A stretch of DNA of 64,000 nt, taken from NCBI RefSeq assembly GCF_011742555.1, contig NZ_JAAQQR010000001.1, positions 434,001 through 498,000 of the forward strand, in the 5' to 3' direction. Shown here piece by piece: positions 19,385-28,106 of the stretch (position 1 is its first letter; each line of letters opens with the position of its first letter). The notes beneath the pieces were generated by a model, which was given only the letters and a program-made list of their open reading frames with translations, was not told the DNA's origin and did no database searches. This stretch comes from Luteibacter jiangsuensis. GTDB lineage: Bacteria > Pseudomonadota > Gammaproteobacteria > Xanthomonadales > Rhodanobacteraceae. The translations under genes were made by a program, and so were the position numbers.

Positions 19385-19536
19385 TGTGAGTCTCCGAAGC
19401 CTTAGGGGAGTGGGGCTGGGACTTCGCGGCTCCGGGAATGGGCCGAAGAAAACGCATCATTCACAGGCACGCAAGGAAAACTTACGCCGCGTGAACGGGG
19501 CGCACCATCGGCCATTCGGAATATATTGCGGCTTAA

Positions 19537-19563
19537 CAAAAAGGGCGCGCATGGCACGCCCTA
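19537..19563 (-). terminator. Rho-independent terminator after the 19588 gene
   Basis: On the minus strand AGGGCGTG and CGCGCCCT form a stem followed by TTTTTG. It lies 25 bases past the stop of the small minus-strand gene and upstream of the TonB-receptor gene. Confidence 0.75.
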
Positions 19564-19587
19564 TGCACGCTCAGCGAGAGAGCGGGC

Positions 19588-19827
19588 TCATTCGTCTTCG
19601 CCGGGATCGAACCCTTCGCGTTCCTTCATCAGCATCCGCGCGGCCTTGATGCCGAGGCGCATCCCCTCCTCGCAGGCATCCTCTTCCCGTTCGTGAAGTG
19701 TCGTGCAGAGCTTTTCCTGGATTTCGTCGCCGTCTTCGCTGATGACATATTTGCCGCGCCAGCGCCCGGGCTTGGCAACGTAACACGAGCCTTCAACGTC
19801 GAAGTAACCGATCTTTCGATGCGTCAT
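19588..19827 (-). CDS. Conserved-looking hypothetical protein, 79 residues
   Basis: The product starts MTHRKIGYFDVEGSCYVAK and contains GKYVISEDGDEI, followed by an acidic helical tail (HEREEDACEEGMRLG) ending FDPGEDE. It has no signal peptide or membrane segment. GGAGGA 8-10 bases before the ATG and the following terminator support it. I do not recognise the family. The next gene upstream (19892-20137) has a similar mixed strand-helix pattern and may share its transcript. Confidence 0.68.
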   Translation of the reverse strand: MTHRKIGYFDVEGSCYVAKPGRWRGKYVISEDGDEIQEKLCTTLHEREEDACEEGMRLGIKAARMLMKEREGFDPGEDE

Positions 19828-19891
19828 GGGTGGGATGATCCTCCTTCTCCACCCCCATCCTATGCATCGCGCATCAAGGCGATGTGCAGTG

Positions 19892-20137
19892 CTATTGCAG
19901 GCCGCTCACGGGACGCTTCGCGTTCGACTCGAACTCGCGCCAGATACCGTCCGCACCTTCCACGGAGACGAGCACCTGCAGGCCGTTCTGCGCGCCCAGA
20001 AGCTTTGACTGCTGCACCGCGTAGGCGATGGCAGCCACTCGGGTTTCGAAGTTCTGCGTCGGCACACCGTTCATCTGCACGTGCCACAGGCCCGCCATAT
20101 CCGGATGGAACGGAATGTCGTAAATCACCATGGCCAT
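19892..20137 (-). CDS. Hypothetical protein, 81 residues
   Basis: It starts MAMVIYDIPFHPDMAGLWHV, continues NGVPTQNFETRVAAIAYAV and VLVSVEGADGIWREF, and ends KRPVSGLQ. The pattern of strands and one helix resembles small DUF2188-like proteins, but this is a weak resemblance. An in-frame ATG at 20215 has a better GGAG site, but the added 26 residues look non-coding. Start choice is therefore uncertain. Confidence 0.6.
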   Translation of the reverse strand: MAMVIYDIPFHPDMAGLWHVQMNGVPTQNFETRVAAIAYAVQQSKLLGAQNGLQVLVSVEGADGIWREFESNAKRPVSGLQ

Positions 20138-20268
20138 GGAAGGAAGTGGATAACCTCGCGAGGCGTAGGGCCGGAGGGCGGCTGGACGACGGAGGCGCAA
20201 GATTATCCTTTCCATACCACTCCGACAACGGAAGAAACGTATGCCGTTCCTTCACGCCGGGATCACGA

Positions 20269-20964
20269 CTAGCGGGGGTTGTCGTAGGTGCCCGGACTGC
20301 GATCCGTGGCACGCCATTCCGGTTGCCTCTCCCGTCTGGCGTCGAGCAGGCCCTGACGCACGCCTTCGATGTCGCGATCGGACGTATAGACGGGCGATCC
20401 CGGCTGCTGGCGCCAGGACTCGTCGAGGGGCCCCGCATCTACGCCGTCGAAGCCGATGTCGTCCATCAGCTTCAGCACCTTGGCCTTGGCATTGGCATCG
20501 TCGCCGGCCACGGGCAAGGCGATCCGCGACTCCGCAGTCGACGGCTTGCCTCGCGTTCCCAGGTGTTCGGCATAGATGTTATTGAACGCCTTGATCACGG
20601 GACGCCCGATACGCTCGGACACCCACTGGCTTTCCGGCATGCCTTCCTCGATGTCATCGATGCGACCGTCGCGCTGCCGGGGGTAATAATTGCCCGTGTC
20701 CACCACGACGGTTTCCGCCGGCACGCCTTCAAAAAGGTCGGGTGGCAACTGCGGCACTTTCGATTCCGGAATGGTCACGATCGCCACGTCGACACCGCGT
20801 ACCGCCTCGTGCGCCGTGACCGCCACGGCGCCCGTTTCGCGCTCGATATCGGTGAGGGTTTCGGGCCCCCGCGAATTGGCGATGAGAACCTCGTGTCCCA
20901 CCTCGCGAAAGCGGCGGGTCAGCGTATGACCGATATTCCCTGCTCCGACGATACCAATCTTCAT
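20269..20964 (-). CDS. NAD(P)-binding oxidoreductase, F420-dependent NADP reductase-like
   Basis: A 231-residue Rossmann protein starts MKIGIVGAGNIGHTLTRRF with the GxGxxG motif. It continues SRGPETLTDIE (phosphate-binding Ser-Arg of NADP-type proteins), AIVTIPESKVPQLP, VVVDTGNYYPRQR and VIKAFNNIYAEHL. These are features of the NADPH-dependent F420 reductase / dinucleotide-binding family. Proteobacterial members do not need F420 and their substrate is generally unknown. The gene starts back to back with the TraB-like gene, about 107 bases apart. Confidence 0.86.
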   Translation of the reverse strand: MKIGIVGAGNIGHTLTRRFREVGHEVLIANSRGPETLTDIERETGAVAVTAHEAVRGVDVAIVTIPESKVPQLPPDLFEGVPAETVVVDTGNYYPRQRDGRIDDIEEGMPESQWVSERIGRPVIKAFNNIYAEHLGTRGKPSTAESRIALPVAGDDANAKAKVLKLMDDIGFDGVDAGPLDESWRQQPGSPVYTSDRDIEGVRQGLLDARRERQPEWRATDRSPGTYDNPR

Positions 20965-21070
20965 GCAAACGATCTCCGCAAGACGATTCATTTCATTCTC
21001 GCGGCCGCGCGTGAACGCGGAGAGAGCGAACGGTGATCCGCCGCGCCCGCATCCTGCCAGAATCGCCGTC

Positions 21071-22090
21071 ATGTCCAGCCCTGCCCGTCTCATCGCCGCC
21101 CTCTTCCTCGCCTGGCTGTCGTGGCTGCCGCCGGCCGCCGCGCAGCAGGCGCCTCCTGCGGCGGACGTGCCGACACTCGAAGCGGTGACGGTGCAAGGCG
21201 AGCAGCCGGGTCCGGGGCTGTGGCGGGCCACCCGTGACGGGCGCACCCTCTTCATCCTGGGCAGCCTGGCGCCCCTGCCGAAGGACATGACCTGGAAGAC
21301 CGACGAGATCGATGCGGCCCTCACGCATTCAGGCGCGCTCATTTCGTTGCCGCGCGTCCGGATCAAGCCCAACACCGGCTTCTTTGGACGCCTCGCGCTG
21401 CTGCCCTTCCTGATCGGCGTGCGCAATGCGCCGGATGGCGCGACGCTGAAGGACACGGTGCCGCCGGACGTCTACGCACGCTGGCTCGCCGTGAAGGCGA
21501 GGTACATCGGCAACGATCGCGGCGTGGAACGCTACCGCCCCATCTTTGCCGTGCTGGAGTTGTACAAATCGGCCGTGAAGAAGGCCGGCCTCGGCAAATC
21601 GGGCGAGATCGTCCGTACCGTGAGCGACCTTGCGCGCAGGCACGGCGTGAAGGAGGTCCCCGTGGAGTACACGTTGCTCGTGGACGACCCCCGCGCCGCC
21701 ATCCGGTCGTTCAAGCGATCCACGCTCGACGATGTTTCGTGCTTCGCGCAGAGTGTCGACAACATCGATGTGCAACTCGCGGACATGACCCGGCGCGCGA
21801 ACGCGTGGGCCACCGGCGATATCGCCGCGCTGCGCGACGAGCGCAGCGAGCGTCAGCGCGCCACCTGCATGAACGCAGTGACCGAAGGCGGCGTGGCGCA
21901 GCGCATCGGCCTTGCCGATGTGCCGAAGGCAGTGCGCGACACGTGGCTCGCCACCGTCGACGCCACGATGGCCAACAACGCACAGGCCGTGGCCATCGTG
22001 CCGATCGACGACCTGCTGGGCGACAACGGCTACCTCGAGGCACTGCGCGCGAAGGGCTACGCCGTGGCTTCGCCCGACGATCCGGACTGA
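21071..22090 (+). CDS. TraB/GumN-family protein, exported
   Basis: A 339-residue protein with an N-terminal signal sequence (LIAALFLAWLSWLPPAAAQ). The core contains TLFILGSLAPLPKDMTW and EIDAALTHSGALI of the TraB/GumN fold, and ends in a C-terminal VAIVPIDDLLG segment. TraB/TIKI-like proteins normally show a G-x-x-H motif at the first of these sites. Here it reads GSLA, so the histidine proposed to be catalytic is missing. Periplasmic location is likely. The last 34 bases overlap the convergent DUF4105 gene. Confidence 0.8.
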   Translation: MSSPARLIAALFLAWLSWLPPAAAQQAPPAADVPTLEAVTVQGEQPGPGLWRATRDGRTLFILGSLAPLPKDMTWKTDEIDAALTHSGALISLPRVRIKPNTGFFGRLALLPFLIGVRNAPDGATLKDTVPPDVYARWLAVKARYIGNDRGVERYRPIFAVLELYKSAVKKAGLGKSGEIVRTVSDLARRHGVKEVPVEYTLLVDDPRAAIRSFKRSTLDDVSCFAQSVDNIDVQLADMTRRANAWATGDIAALRDERSERQRATCMNAVTEGGVAQRIGLADVPKAVRDTWLATVDATMANNAQAVAIVPIDDLLGDNGYLEALRAKGYAVASPDDPD

Positions 22091-23094
22091 GCCGCGGGTA
22101 CGCCTCGGCGGATGGCCGCCGAAAAATCCTCGTCGGCACCGGCGGCGAGTGCGCGAGCCGTGATCCGTCCCCTTGCCCGCCACTCGTCGATACTCAAGCG
22201 CCTGTCCAGCGCACCCGCGTCGCGCAGGTATTCCGGCAGGTAACCCGTCAGCAACAGGCGAAGATCGAGCGGCAGCGCTCCGTCGATCCGTTTCGCCATC
22301 CTGTAGACGATGGTCGTGCAGTTCGACGTCACGGTGTTGTAGAACCGGGGCGCGCGGGACAGGGCGTTCGCCTCCCGCACGTACGAGACGAAAAGCGAGC
22401 GCATGGCATCGGGCGTCATGCGCAGCGGGAAGATATAGGCATCCTCGCCGCGGACATTGGTGCGCACGCGCACGATGTCGCGCTCTTCGGCGGCGATGAG
22501 CACGAGCTCGAACTGCCGGAAGAAACCGCCGACCTCGGAGAATGCTTCATGGCGCTTGCGCCGTATCTCCACCGAGAACACGACATGGCGCCCGTCGTCG
22601 AAGCCGAACGAGAGCATGGCGTGTGCGATCGCCTTTCCCGACCAGTAAGACAGGATGGCATCCGCACCCGTCAGGCGATCCAGATCGTAGTTGCGTGTTT
22701 CCCAGCGGATGTCGTAATCGTCGTCGCTGCGCCATGCAAAATCGCGCACGTCATGGAGCACCACGCGATTCCCCTCCACCTCCCCGTGCAGTAGACGGGC
22801 CACGTCGTCCGCCCAGGGCCGGTCGTTGCGCGGGCGGATGGATACCCACCAGGCCAGGAGTACGGCATGCGCGACAAGGAGCGCGGTCAAGGCCCATGGC
22901 GAGCGCCATACCAGCCACCAGACCCAGGTCGCGGCACAGCCGGCCATCCAGAGTCCGGCGGCGGTGAGCCTTGCCACGCGAGGCGCGGGGAACCGGACGG
23001 CGAGTGCGAATGCTCCCCATCCCCCGGACAGCACGAGCAACAGGCCGGCGAGGAGGCCAGCGGCGCCGCGAACGAGCAAGCTCCGCCGAGTCAT
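22057..23094 (-). CDS. DUF4105 (Lnb N-terminal) membrane protein
   Basis: The 345-residue protein has three hydrophobic N-terminal segments (LLAGLLLVLSGGWGAFALA; LWMAGCAATWVWWLV; ALTALLVAHAVLLAWW). A periplasmic DUF4105 domain follows, with the conserved AIAHAMLSFGF, FRQFELVLIAAEERD, PLRMTPDAM and YNTVTSNCTTIVYR. The Cys of SNCTT and upstream His are the family's likely active-site residues, suggesting a cysteine-hydrolase fold. Its physiological role is unknown. It is convergent and overlapping with the TraB-like gene. Confidence 0.85.
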   Translation of the reverse strand: MTRRSLLVRGAAGLLAGLLLVLSGGWGAFALAVRFPAPRVARLTAAGLWMAGCAATWVWWLVWRSPWALTALLVAHAVLLAWWVSIRPRNDRPWADDVARLLHGEVEGNRVVLHDVRDFAWRSDDDYDIRWETRNYDLDRLTGADAILSYWSGKAIAHAMLSFGFDDGRHVVFSVEIRRKRHEAFSEVGGFFRQFELVLIAAEERDIVRVRTNVRGEDAYIFPLRMTPDAMRSLFVSYVREANALSRAPRFYNTVTSNCTTIVYRMAKRIDGALPLDLRLLLTGYLPEYLRDAGALDRRLSIDEWRARGRITARALAAGADEDFSAAIRRGVPAAQSGSSGEATA

Positions 23095-23255
23095 GGAGAA
23101 AGGATCATCGCAGGCCGGAAAGGGAAGAACTCGCCGACTTTCCCATGGCCTCGAAGCGAGGGCAACAGGCCCTGGCTGCCGCCGCTACATCAATCACCTG
23201 GCCGAGGATGACTTCGCTGGGCCGAAGGGTCGATTCCGGGCCGCCCCGGGGCGTT

Positions 23256-23627
23256 TTACATCGCCCGGGGTGCGCTCGCCTGGCGAATGGCGTCGGCAAG
23301 CTCATGGGCGCTATAGGGCTTGCGGACCAGGGGCGCCCGATAGCGCCCCGGAATGTCCATCGCCATGGAGCCGGTGGCCAGCACGTAGGGAATGCCCCGG
23401 CGTTTCAATTCGTCGAGGGCCGGATACGCCATGACGCCCTGAAGATCGAGGTCCACCACGGCGACGTCGCAGCGCTCCACGTGGGCCACGCGGATCGCCT
23501 CCTCGATGCAGCCGGCACAGGCCGCAACGTCATAACCGAGGCGCTCGGCGAGGAGGTCGGTCAGCGCGGACGCGAGACCGGAATGATCTTCGAAGACAAT
23601 GGCCCGGGGAGAGGCTGTCATGTTCAT
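23256..23627 (-). CDS. Stand-alone response-regulator receiver protein
   Basis: A 123-residue single receiver domain. The acidic pair is in VFEDHSG, the phospho-acceptor is Asp59 in VVDLDLQG, the Thr/Ser position is in VLATGSM and the conserved Lys is in VRKPYS. There is no output domain, so it may act as a phosphate shuttle or protein-interaction switch. A second ATG two codons in (23621) is an alternative start. A GC-rich hairpin overlapping the stop codon may end transcription. It lies 150 bases after the patatin gene on the same strand. Confidence 0.82.
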   Translation of the reverse strand: MNMTASPRAIVFEDHSGLASALTDLLAERLGYDVAACAGCIEEAIRVAHVERCDVAVVDLDLQGVMAYPALDELKRRGIPYVLATGSMAMDIPGRYRAPLVRKPYSAHELADAIRQASAPRAM

Positions 23628-23777
23628 GGGATAACCCGCGATCAGTAGCCGAACTTCAAACGTACTCCCGTTTTCCCACCGCGGCCATACATCCGAAGCA
23701 AATTCATCGTGGAATTTTTCGCACTGCTTCACGAATGCGACAACACAGGGTCATTTGCCACGATTCAAGACGTTTTT

Positions 23778-25487
23778 TTACCAAAGGTCATGCTTTCGTA
23801 ACGCGTCGACCAGGCGCCTCGACGTGAAATCCAGCAGTTTCCGCCGGGCATAGGTATGCCATGCGAGCCAGGTCAGCAGCTTGTCCTTCCACTTGTCCGT
23901 CGCCACCCCGTACAACGCATCCAGGCGCTTGCGAATCGCAGGCATGAGCGTCATGGGGTCGAATGCGCCTTTCGGCCAATCGGGCAGCCCATCCTCCCGC
24001 GTTCCCGGGTGGCAATGTCCGACCAGGGGAATGACTGGCGCGTGCAGCACACCGTCGCGCTCGCGGAGGTATCCCGCCAACGCGGGATCGGCAGCCCACT
24101 CCGCGACGATGGGATTATTGGCCGGCACGAGGAAATGCTCCGCCAGGAAACGTTGCGCGTTGCGCCGGCCGAGCAGGAAATCGTGATGTCTATAAGCCTG
24201 GGCGAAGAAGCCCGAGAAACCGCCCAGCGCTCCGGCCGCGAGCGCGCGGCCGCCCAGCCACCGCTCGGCGCCGTTTGCCGAGGGCCGTGTCGGCGCGATC
24301 AGGAAACGGCTGTACACGGCATCGTCCATGGCAAGGGCGATCTCGCGGGGCTTGAACCTCGCCTGCTGCTTCCACGATGCGAACAATGCGGTGAGCGCCT
24401 CGAACACATTGATCGACGCGGCATATTCGGGCCCCAGGTCGTCGGGCTCGGGAAACGGATCCACCATGAGCACGATGCGGTTCACTTCGTCGCCGCGGCG
24501 CGGATTGCGGCCGAGCGTGCCCGCCAGCTCCGTGCGGGCCAGTTCGAACGGCTCGTTGTCCATCGCGCCGCCGTCCACGCCCACGAACCGGTACGTTGCG
24601 CCATGACGATCCCACGCATCGCGGCGGGGCTCGATCGGTACGACCCGCGAGATGCCGTGCTCATCCGGAACGACCACGCTGCGTTGCATGTAGTCGCTCC
24701 AGCGCCGCTCCACCTCGCGGTAACGCAGCCCGCCGGGAAACGCCGACGACGCGAGCGCGGCGTTCATCAGCGACGTCCACGCCCGGTCGGGCAGCGTCTT
24801 CGGATGCGGCACGTAGAGGTCGTCCGGGTACTGCCAGGCGCGGTCGTAGGGCCCCTGCCCCGTATCCACCGCGAAGCGCAGATAGTCCTCGTGAGCCACC
24901 ATGCTGTGCACGGAATCGGCGCTACCGCCCGCGAAAGGCACCGCATACGGAATACCGCGGAGGTTCGTCACCGTGAATACGAGCTTCAGCGGATTGGCCA
25001 CATAAGGCCGTGACGTCGGTTCGCCCTCGAAACGGAGCACCTTCGCGGCGATCTCGTCCAGGCAGCGCGTGTCCAGCAGCGAAGCGATGGGAACGTTCTT
25101 GTCCTTCAAGTCATCCGTGCCGAGGAAGCCGCGGATGTCGATCTGCCTCACCCACACGTCGTAGAAGGGATTGGCCGGCGCAGCCACCTCCGCGATATGC
25201 ATGTGGGGAAAGGCATAGGGCAGCGCCACGGCGGAGATCGCCCCGTTGATGCTGCCTGCCGAGGCCCCGGAAATGTCCCTCAGCAGGACATCGTGCGTGG
25301 GCACGGGAAGCTTCCGGGCCTTCGCGTCGTACCAGTGTTCGAGCGCTTCGTAGAGGAAGTCCAGCACCCCCGCGGCATAGGCACCGCCGGATACGGCGCC
25401 GGCGAGCGCCAGGCCCAGCTCGAAGGTGTTGTCCCGCGGCGGCGGCGTGATTTCGGGGTGCGCCAGGGGCAGATCGGTATCGGGCAT
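23778..25487 (-). CDS. Patatin-like phospholipase domain protein
   Basis: A 569-residue protein with a patatin catalytic dyad. Ser76 lies in the GASAGSING elbow, preceded by the oxyanion-type LALAGAVSGGAYAAGVLDFL, and Asp305 in GVDGGAMDNEPF. The large C-terminal part (residues 330-569) has no recognised fold but contains conserved RLDALYGVATDKW. There is no signal peptide, so it probably hydrolyses membrane or storage lipid from the cytosolic side. Long bacterial patatins of this kind are often of unknown biological role. It is the first gene of a possible pair with the receiver protein. Confidence 0.87.
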   Translation of the reverse strand: MPDTDLPLAHPEITPPPRDNTFELGLALAGAVSGGAYAAGVLDFLYEALEHWYDAKARKLPVPTHDVLLRDISGASAGSINGAISAVALPYAFPHMHIAEVAAPANPFYDVWVRQIDIRGFLGTDDLKDKNVPIASLLDTRCLDEIAAKVLRFEGEPTSRPYVANPLKLVFTVTNLRGIPYAVPFAGGSADSVHSMVAHEDYLRFAVDTGQGPYDRAWQYPDDLYVPHPKTLPDRAWTSLMNAALASSAFPGGLRYREVERRWSDYMQRSVVVPDEHGISRVVPIEPRRDAWDRHGATYRFVGVDGGAMDNEPFELARTELAGTLGRNPRRGDEVNRIVLMVDPFPEPDDLGPEYAASINVFEALTALFASWKQQARFKPREIALAMDDAVYSRFLIAPTRPSANGAERWLGGRALAAGALGGFSGFFAQAYRHHDFLLGRRNAQRFLAEHFLVPANNPIVAEWAADPALAGYLRERDGVLHAPVIPLVGHCHPGTREDGLPDWPKGAFDPMTLMPAIRKRLDALYGVATDKWKDKLLTWLAWHTYARRKLLDFTSRRLVDALRKHDLW

Positions 25488-25563
25488 GTCCGCTCCATCG
25501 CCGTTGGTCGATGCATTATCGGCGACGAGCGGGTTATGAAACGCGAACGCTTGCCGCGTTTCG

Positions 25564-25923
25564 CTATCTGGCCATCCACTGCGCCGCGAGCGCCAGCGCG
25601 GCCGGCAGTGCCTGGACGTAGAGGATGCGACGGCTGGCGGTCACCGCGCCCCAGAGGCCGGCCACGACGACGCAGCCCAGGCCGTAGAACACGAAGGCCG
25701 TGGCGAAAGGCTCGCGAAGCGCCAGACCAAGCACGAGGGCGACCACCAGGAAGGCGTTGTAGAGGCCCTGGTTGGACGCGAGCGCCGCGCTGTCCCGGGC
25801 AAAATCGGCACTGATGCCGAACACCTTCGGCCCGCGCGAGCGCCAGAGCACCATCTCCAACAGCACGATATAGACGTGGATCAGGATCACCAGCGCGGTG
25901 AGCAGGTTGGCGGCGAGCGTCAT
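25564..25923 (-). CDS. DUF1304 membrane protein
   Basis: The 119-residue protein starts MTLAANLLTALVILIHVYIV and has four predicted membrane helices, with the DUF1304 features MVLWRSRGPKVFG, SNQGLYNAFLV and FYGLGCVVVAG. Its function is unknown. A start 5 codons upstream (25938) is possible. It is upstream of the patatin gene with a 76-base gap, so co-transcription is possible. Confidence 0.85.
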   Translation of the reverse strand: MTLAANLLTALVILIHVYIVLLEMVLWRSRGPKVFGISADFARDSAALASNQGLYNAFLVVALVLGLALREPFATAFVFYGLGCVVVAGLWGAVTASRRILYVQALPAALALAAQWMAR

Positions 25924-26039
25924 GCGGAATCCTTGCATAGGGAGCCAGGTGGCGAAGGATAGCCGTTATAGCTGCCGGGCATCATCCTTAGGCCGGATGG
26001 ACGATTGCATCCCGTGCGGCGTTCGGCCCTACTAACGCG

Positions 26040-26318
26040 ATGTGCAGGAACCTCCCAACCCAGGAGATTTCCCTGGAGGCCCTCGGGCTGCTCCAGGCGC
26101 TGCGGTACCGCGACTACGCGGAAGCGCAATTGCGCGCCAACCACATGGCTCGCTGCGCGCTCCAGTACGATTACCTCAATGTCGCCGACGCCGCCGAGAA
26201 AATCGAAGCCCTGCTGGCCGACGGCCATCCGAATGCCATGGAACTGCGGATCGCCCTTCGTACCCTGACGAAATCGGTGGGAACGCTATCCCGGGAATGC
26301 GACGCTCCTGCCCGGTGA
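26040..26318 (+). CDS. Hypothetical helical protein, 92 residues
   Basis: The product starts MCRNLPTQEISLEALGLLQA. It is mostly alpha-helical in pattern (YRDYAEAQLRANHMAR, NVADAAEKIEALLADGH, LRIALRTLTKSVG). There is no signal or membrane segment. A ribosome site is not evident, and a later ATG (HMARCALQ) is possible. I do not recognise a family. Confidence 0.55.
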   Translation: MCRNLPTQEISLEALGLLQALRYRDYAEAQLRANHMARCALQYDYLNVADAAEKIEALLADGHPNAMELRIALRTLTKSVGTLSRECDAPAR

Positions 26319-26421
26319 CCTTCGCCCGGATGCGCTGGCCTCGACCTCGCTTCATCCGGGGGATGCACGGTGCCGCCTCTTGCCTTACGCTGCCCCGTAG
26401 CATCGGCTAGCGGGAGCTTTC

Positions 26422-26787
26422 ATGAGCAAGCAGAGTGACGGCATCGACCCTTCGGTGCCACCCAGCGGCACCGGCTGCGTCGAATGCGAGCAGGATGGGG
26501 GCTGGTGGCTCCACCTTCGCCGTTGTGCGCAGTGCGGCCACATTGGCTGCTGCGACGACTCGCTGTCGAAACACGCCACGAAGCACGCGAAGGAAACGGG
26601 CCACCCGATCATCCAGAGCTTCGAGCCGGGCGAGGACTGGTTCTACGATTACCGCACCGGCGACGGCTTCGATGGGCCGCAGCTCGCGCCGCCGCACAGC
26701 CACCCGACGACCCAGTCGACACCGGGGCCCGAGGACCGCGTTCCCCCGAACTGGCAACGCGTGTTGTTGCGCGCGCAGAACCGCTAG
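26422..26787 (+). CDS. UBP-type zinc-finger protein
   Basis: A 121-residue protein whose centre is a UBP zinc finger (zf-UBP): GCVECEQDGGWWLHLRRC, then AQCGHIGCCDDSLSKHATKH, then TGHPIIQSFEPGEDWFYDY. The Cys and His ligands of the family are visible, as is the aromatic end motif. In eukaryotes this fold binds the ubiquitin C-terminal diglycine. Bacterial stand-alone versions have unknown partners. GGGAG precedes the ATG. The tail (PPHSHPTTQSTPGPED) is disordered. It lies in a run of small cytosolic genes. Confidence 0.87.
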   Translation: MSKQSDGIDPSVPPSGTGCVECEQDGGWWLHLRRCAQCGHIGCCDDSLSKHATKHAKETGHPIIQSFEPGEDWFYDYRTGDGFDGPQLAPPHSHPTTQSTPGPEDRVPPNWQRVLLRAQNR

Positions 26788-26802
26788 CGGCGACTCCCCG
26801 GC

Positions 26803-27234
26803 TCAGCCGAAGAACCGGGCGTCGATCTCGACGGCCAAGGGCTCGTGCAGGCGCACGGGCTGTTCTTCGCCGGGAAGGAGTTCATAGGGCACGTACACCA
26901 TGCGCGCGAATCCGGGCGCTTCCACGTGCACGCGGATGCCGTTCTCGGCGGAAGATCCGAGTTCTTCGGGCATGACGACGTCGGCGACGAGCGCCACTGC
27001 CACAACATTGCCGCTCGACGCCACGGAAGCGAGGCCCTTCGCCACCAGCTGGTACACCGCCTGCGCTTCCGGATGCTCCGAGTCGTCAGGTTCGCCGGCG
27101 GCTGCGGCGATTTCCCCCGCTTCCGTGATCGATCCTCCGAACGGGAAGAATTCGCCACTCTTGGCCAGCATCTGCTCGGCGAACTCGACCATGAAACCGA
27201 ACAGGCGGTTTACCGGATTCTGCGTCTCTTCCAT
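26803..27234 (-). CDS. Hypothetical protein, 143 residues
   Basis: It starts MEETQNPVNRLFGFMVEFAE. Later segments are GEFFPFGGSITEAGEI, AQAVYQLVAKGLASVASSG, VALVADVVMPEELG and VHVEAPGFARMVYVPYELL. A regular alpha/beta pattern with no signal peptide suggests a cytosolic globular protein. GGGAAG precedes the ATG; an upstream start at 27276 is less supported. No family is recognised. It converges on the UBP finger gene with 15 bases between stops. Confidence 0.65.
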   Translation of the reverse strand: MEETQNPVNRLFGFMVEFAEQMLAKSGEFFPFGGSITEAGEIAAAAGEPDDSEHPEAQAVYQLVAKGLASVASSGNVVAVALVADVVMPEELGSSAENGIRVHVEAPGFARMVYVPYELLPGEEQPVRLHEPLAVEIDARFFG

Positions 27235-27327
27235 CGAAAGCTTCCCAAGGGCGACAGGCCGGCCATCGTACGCCATCGGCTTCGGTCCTGCGCGCCGACC
27301 GATGCGTTGGGCGTCATCTCTGGAAGA

Positions 27328-27873
27328 TCAGATGCAGCAGCGCCCCGGCGGCCGTTTGCTGCCATCCTGGGTTACCGGCCCGCCTTCCATCAGCGGATCG
27401 ACCATCGCGGCGTGCGCCTTGTAATAAGCGATGTTTGCCTCGCTCGCATTCTTCGAGGACACGAACTGATCGTGGATCTTCGCGCCGGATGCCTCGTCCG
27501 GACCATAAAGCGTCGCCTGTCTGGCACTGGCCAATGCATAAAGCGCCGTCATGTATTCGCGACGGCCGAAGCCGTGGCTCTCGACGATGCGGGCGAGCCG
27601 CGGTTGCGTGGTCAGCACGCGATCGGTGATGTCGTCCAGCGAACTGGAATAAAGCTGGGCGAACACCCAGGCCTTGTCGAGCCGCGCCTTGCGGGCATCG
27701 GCGGACACTGCTAGCAACCGCTGGACCACATCGTCGGTGATCCGATAATTCTGCATGGCCGCATGATCGGCCTCGGGAATCGGCGGCGCTTTGGCCCGGC
27801 CTTCGGCATGGACCGCCGAAAGGGACACGCTTATCGACAACAAAAGCGCCAGAAACGGATATCGCATCTTCAT
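27328..27873 (-). CDS. Exported hypothetical protein, 181 residues
   Basis: A clear signal peptide (MKMRYPFLALLLSISVSLSAVHA) precedes a helical domain (QNYRITDDVVQRLLAVSADAR, then RIVESHGFGRREYMTALYAL), ending RPPGRCCI. It is probably periplasmic. The function is unknown. It starts 62 bases beyond the terminator of the tRNA-Leu transcript and is therefore likely transcribed separately. Confidence 0.68.
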   Translation of the reverse strand: MKMRYPFLALLLSISVSLSAVHAEGRAKAPPIPEADHAAMQNYRITDDVVQRLLAVSADARKARLDKAWVFAQLYSSSLDDITDRVLTTQPRLARIVESHGFGRREYMTALYALASARQATLYGPDEASGAKIHDQFVSSKNASEANIAYYKAHAAMVDPLMEGGPVTQDGSKRPPGRCCI

Positions 27874-27935
27874 GTCGGGCCTCGCGGTTCGTGGCCTCAC
27901 CCCAGAAGGGACCTTAGCGCAACCGAAGTGCCAGA

Positions 27936-27962
27936 CACAAAAAAACCCGCTTTCGCGGGTTT
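27936..27962 (-). terminator. Rho-independent terminator of the tpiA-secG-tRNA-Leu transcript
   Basis: On the minus strand ACCCGC-GAAA-GCGGGT is followed by a run of seven or more T. It lies about 37 bases beyond the 3' end of tRNA-Leu. Confidence 0.9.
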
Positions 27963-27998
27963 CATTGCGATCCGGTTGAGGTTGTCCGAATCTAGCGT

Positions 27999-28083
27999 TG
28001 GTGCCCAAGGGGGGACTCGAACCCCCACGACCTAAGCCGCTACCACCTCAAGGTAGTGCGTCTACCAATTCCGCCACCTGGGC
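27999..28083 (-). tRNA. tRNA-Leu (anticodon GAG)
   Basis: On the minus strand the gene reads GCCCAGGTGGCGGAATTGG at the 5' end. Its anticodon stem-loop is CTACC-TTGAGGT-GGTAG (anticodon GAG), with a long variable arm of class II type, the T arm GGGGGTTCGAGTCCCCC and a 3' CTTGGGC-A-CCA. The acceptor stem pairs GCCCAGG with CTTGGGC. The CCA end is encoded. It lies 23 bases after secG. Confidence 0.96.
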
Positions 28084-28106
28084 ATAACTTTTACTGCGTG
28101 TTGCGA

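Noticed and set aside
16946-19405. A long plus-strand frame opposite the TonB-dependent receptor
   Set aside because: It is a shadow of the receptor gene: low-complexity Arg/Gly/Val content and no recognisable motif.
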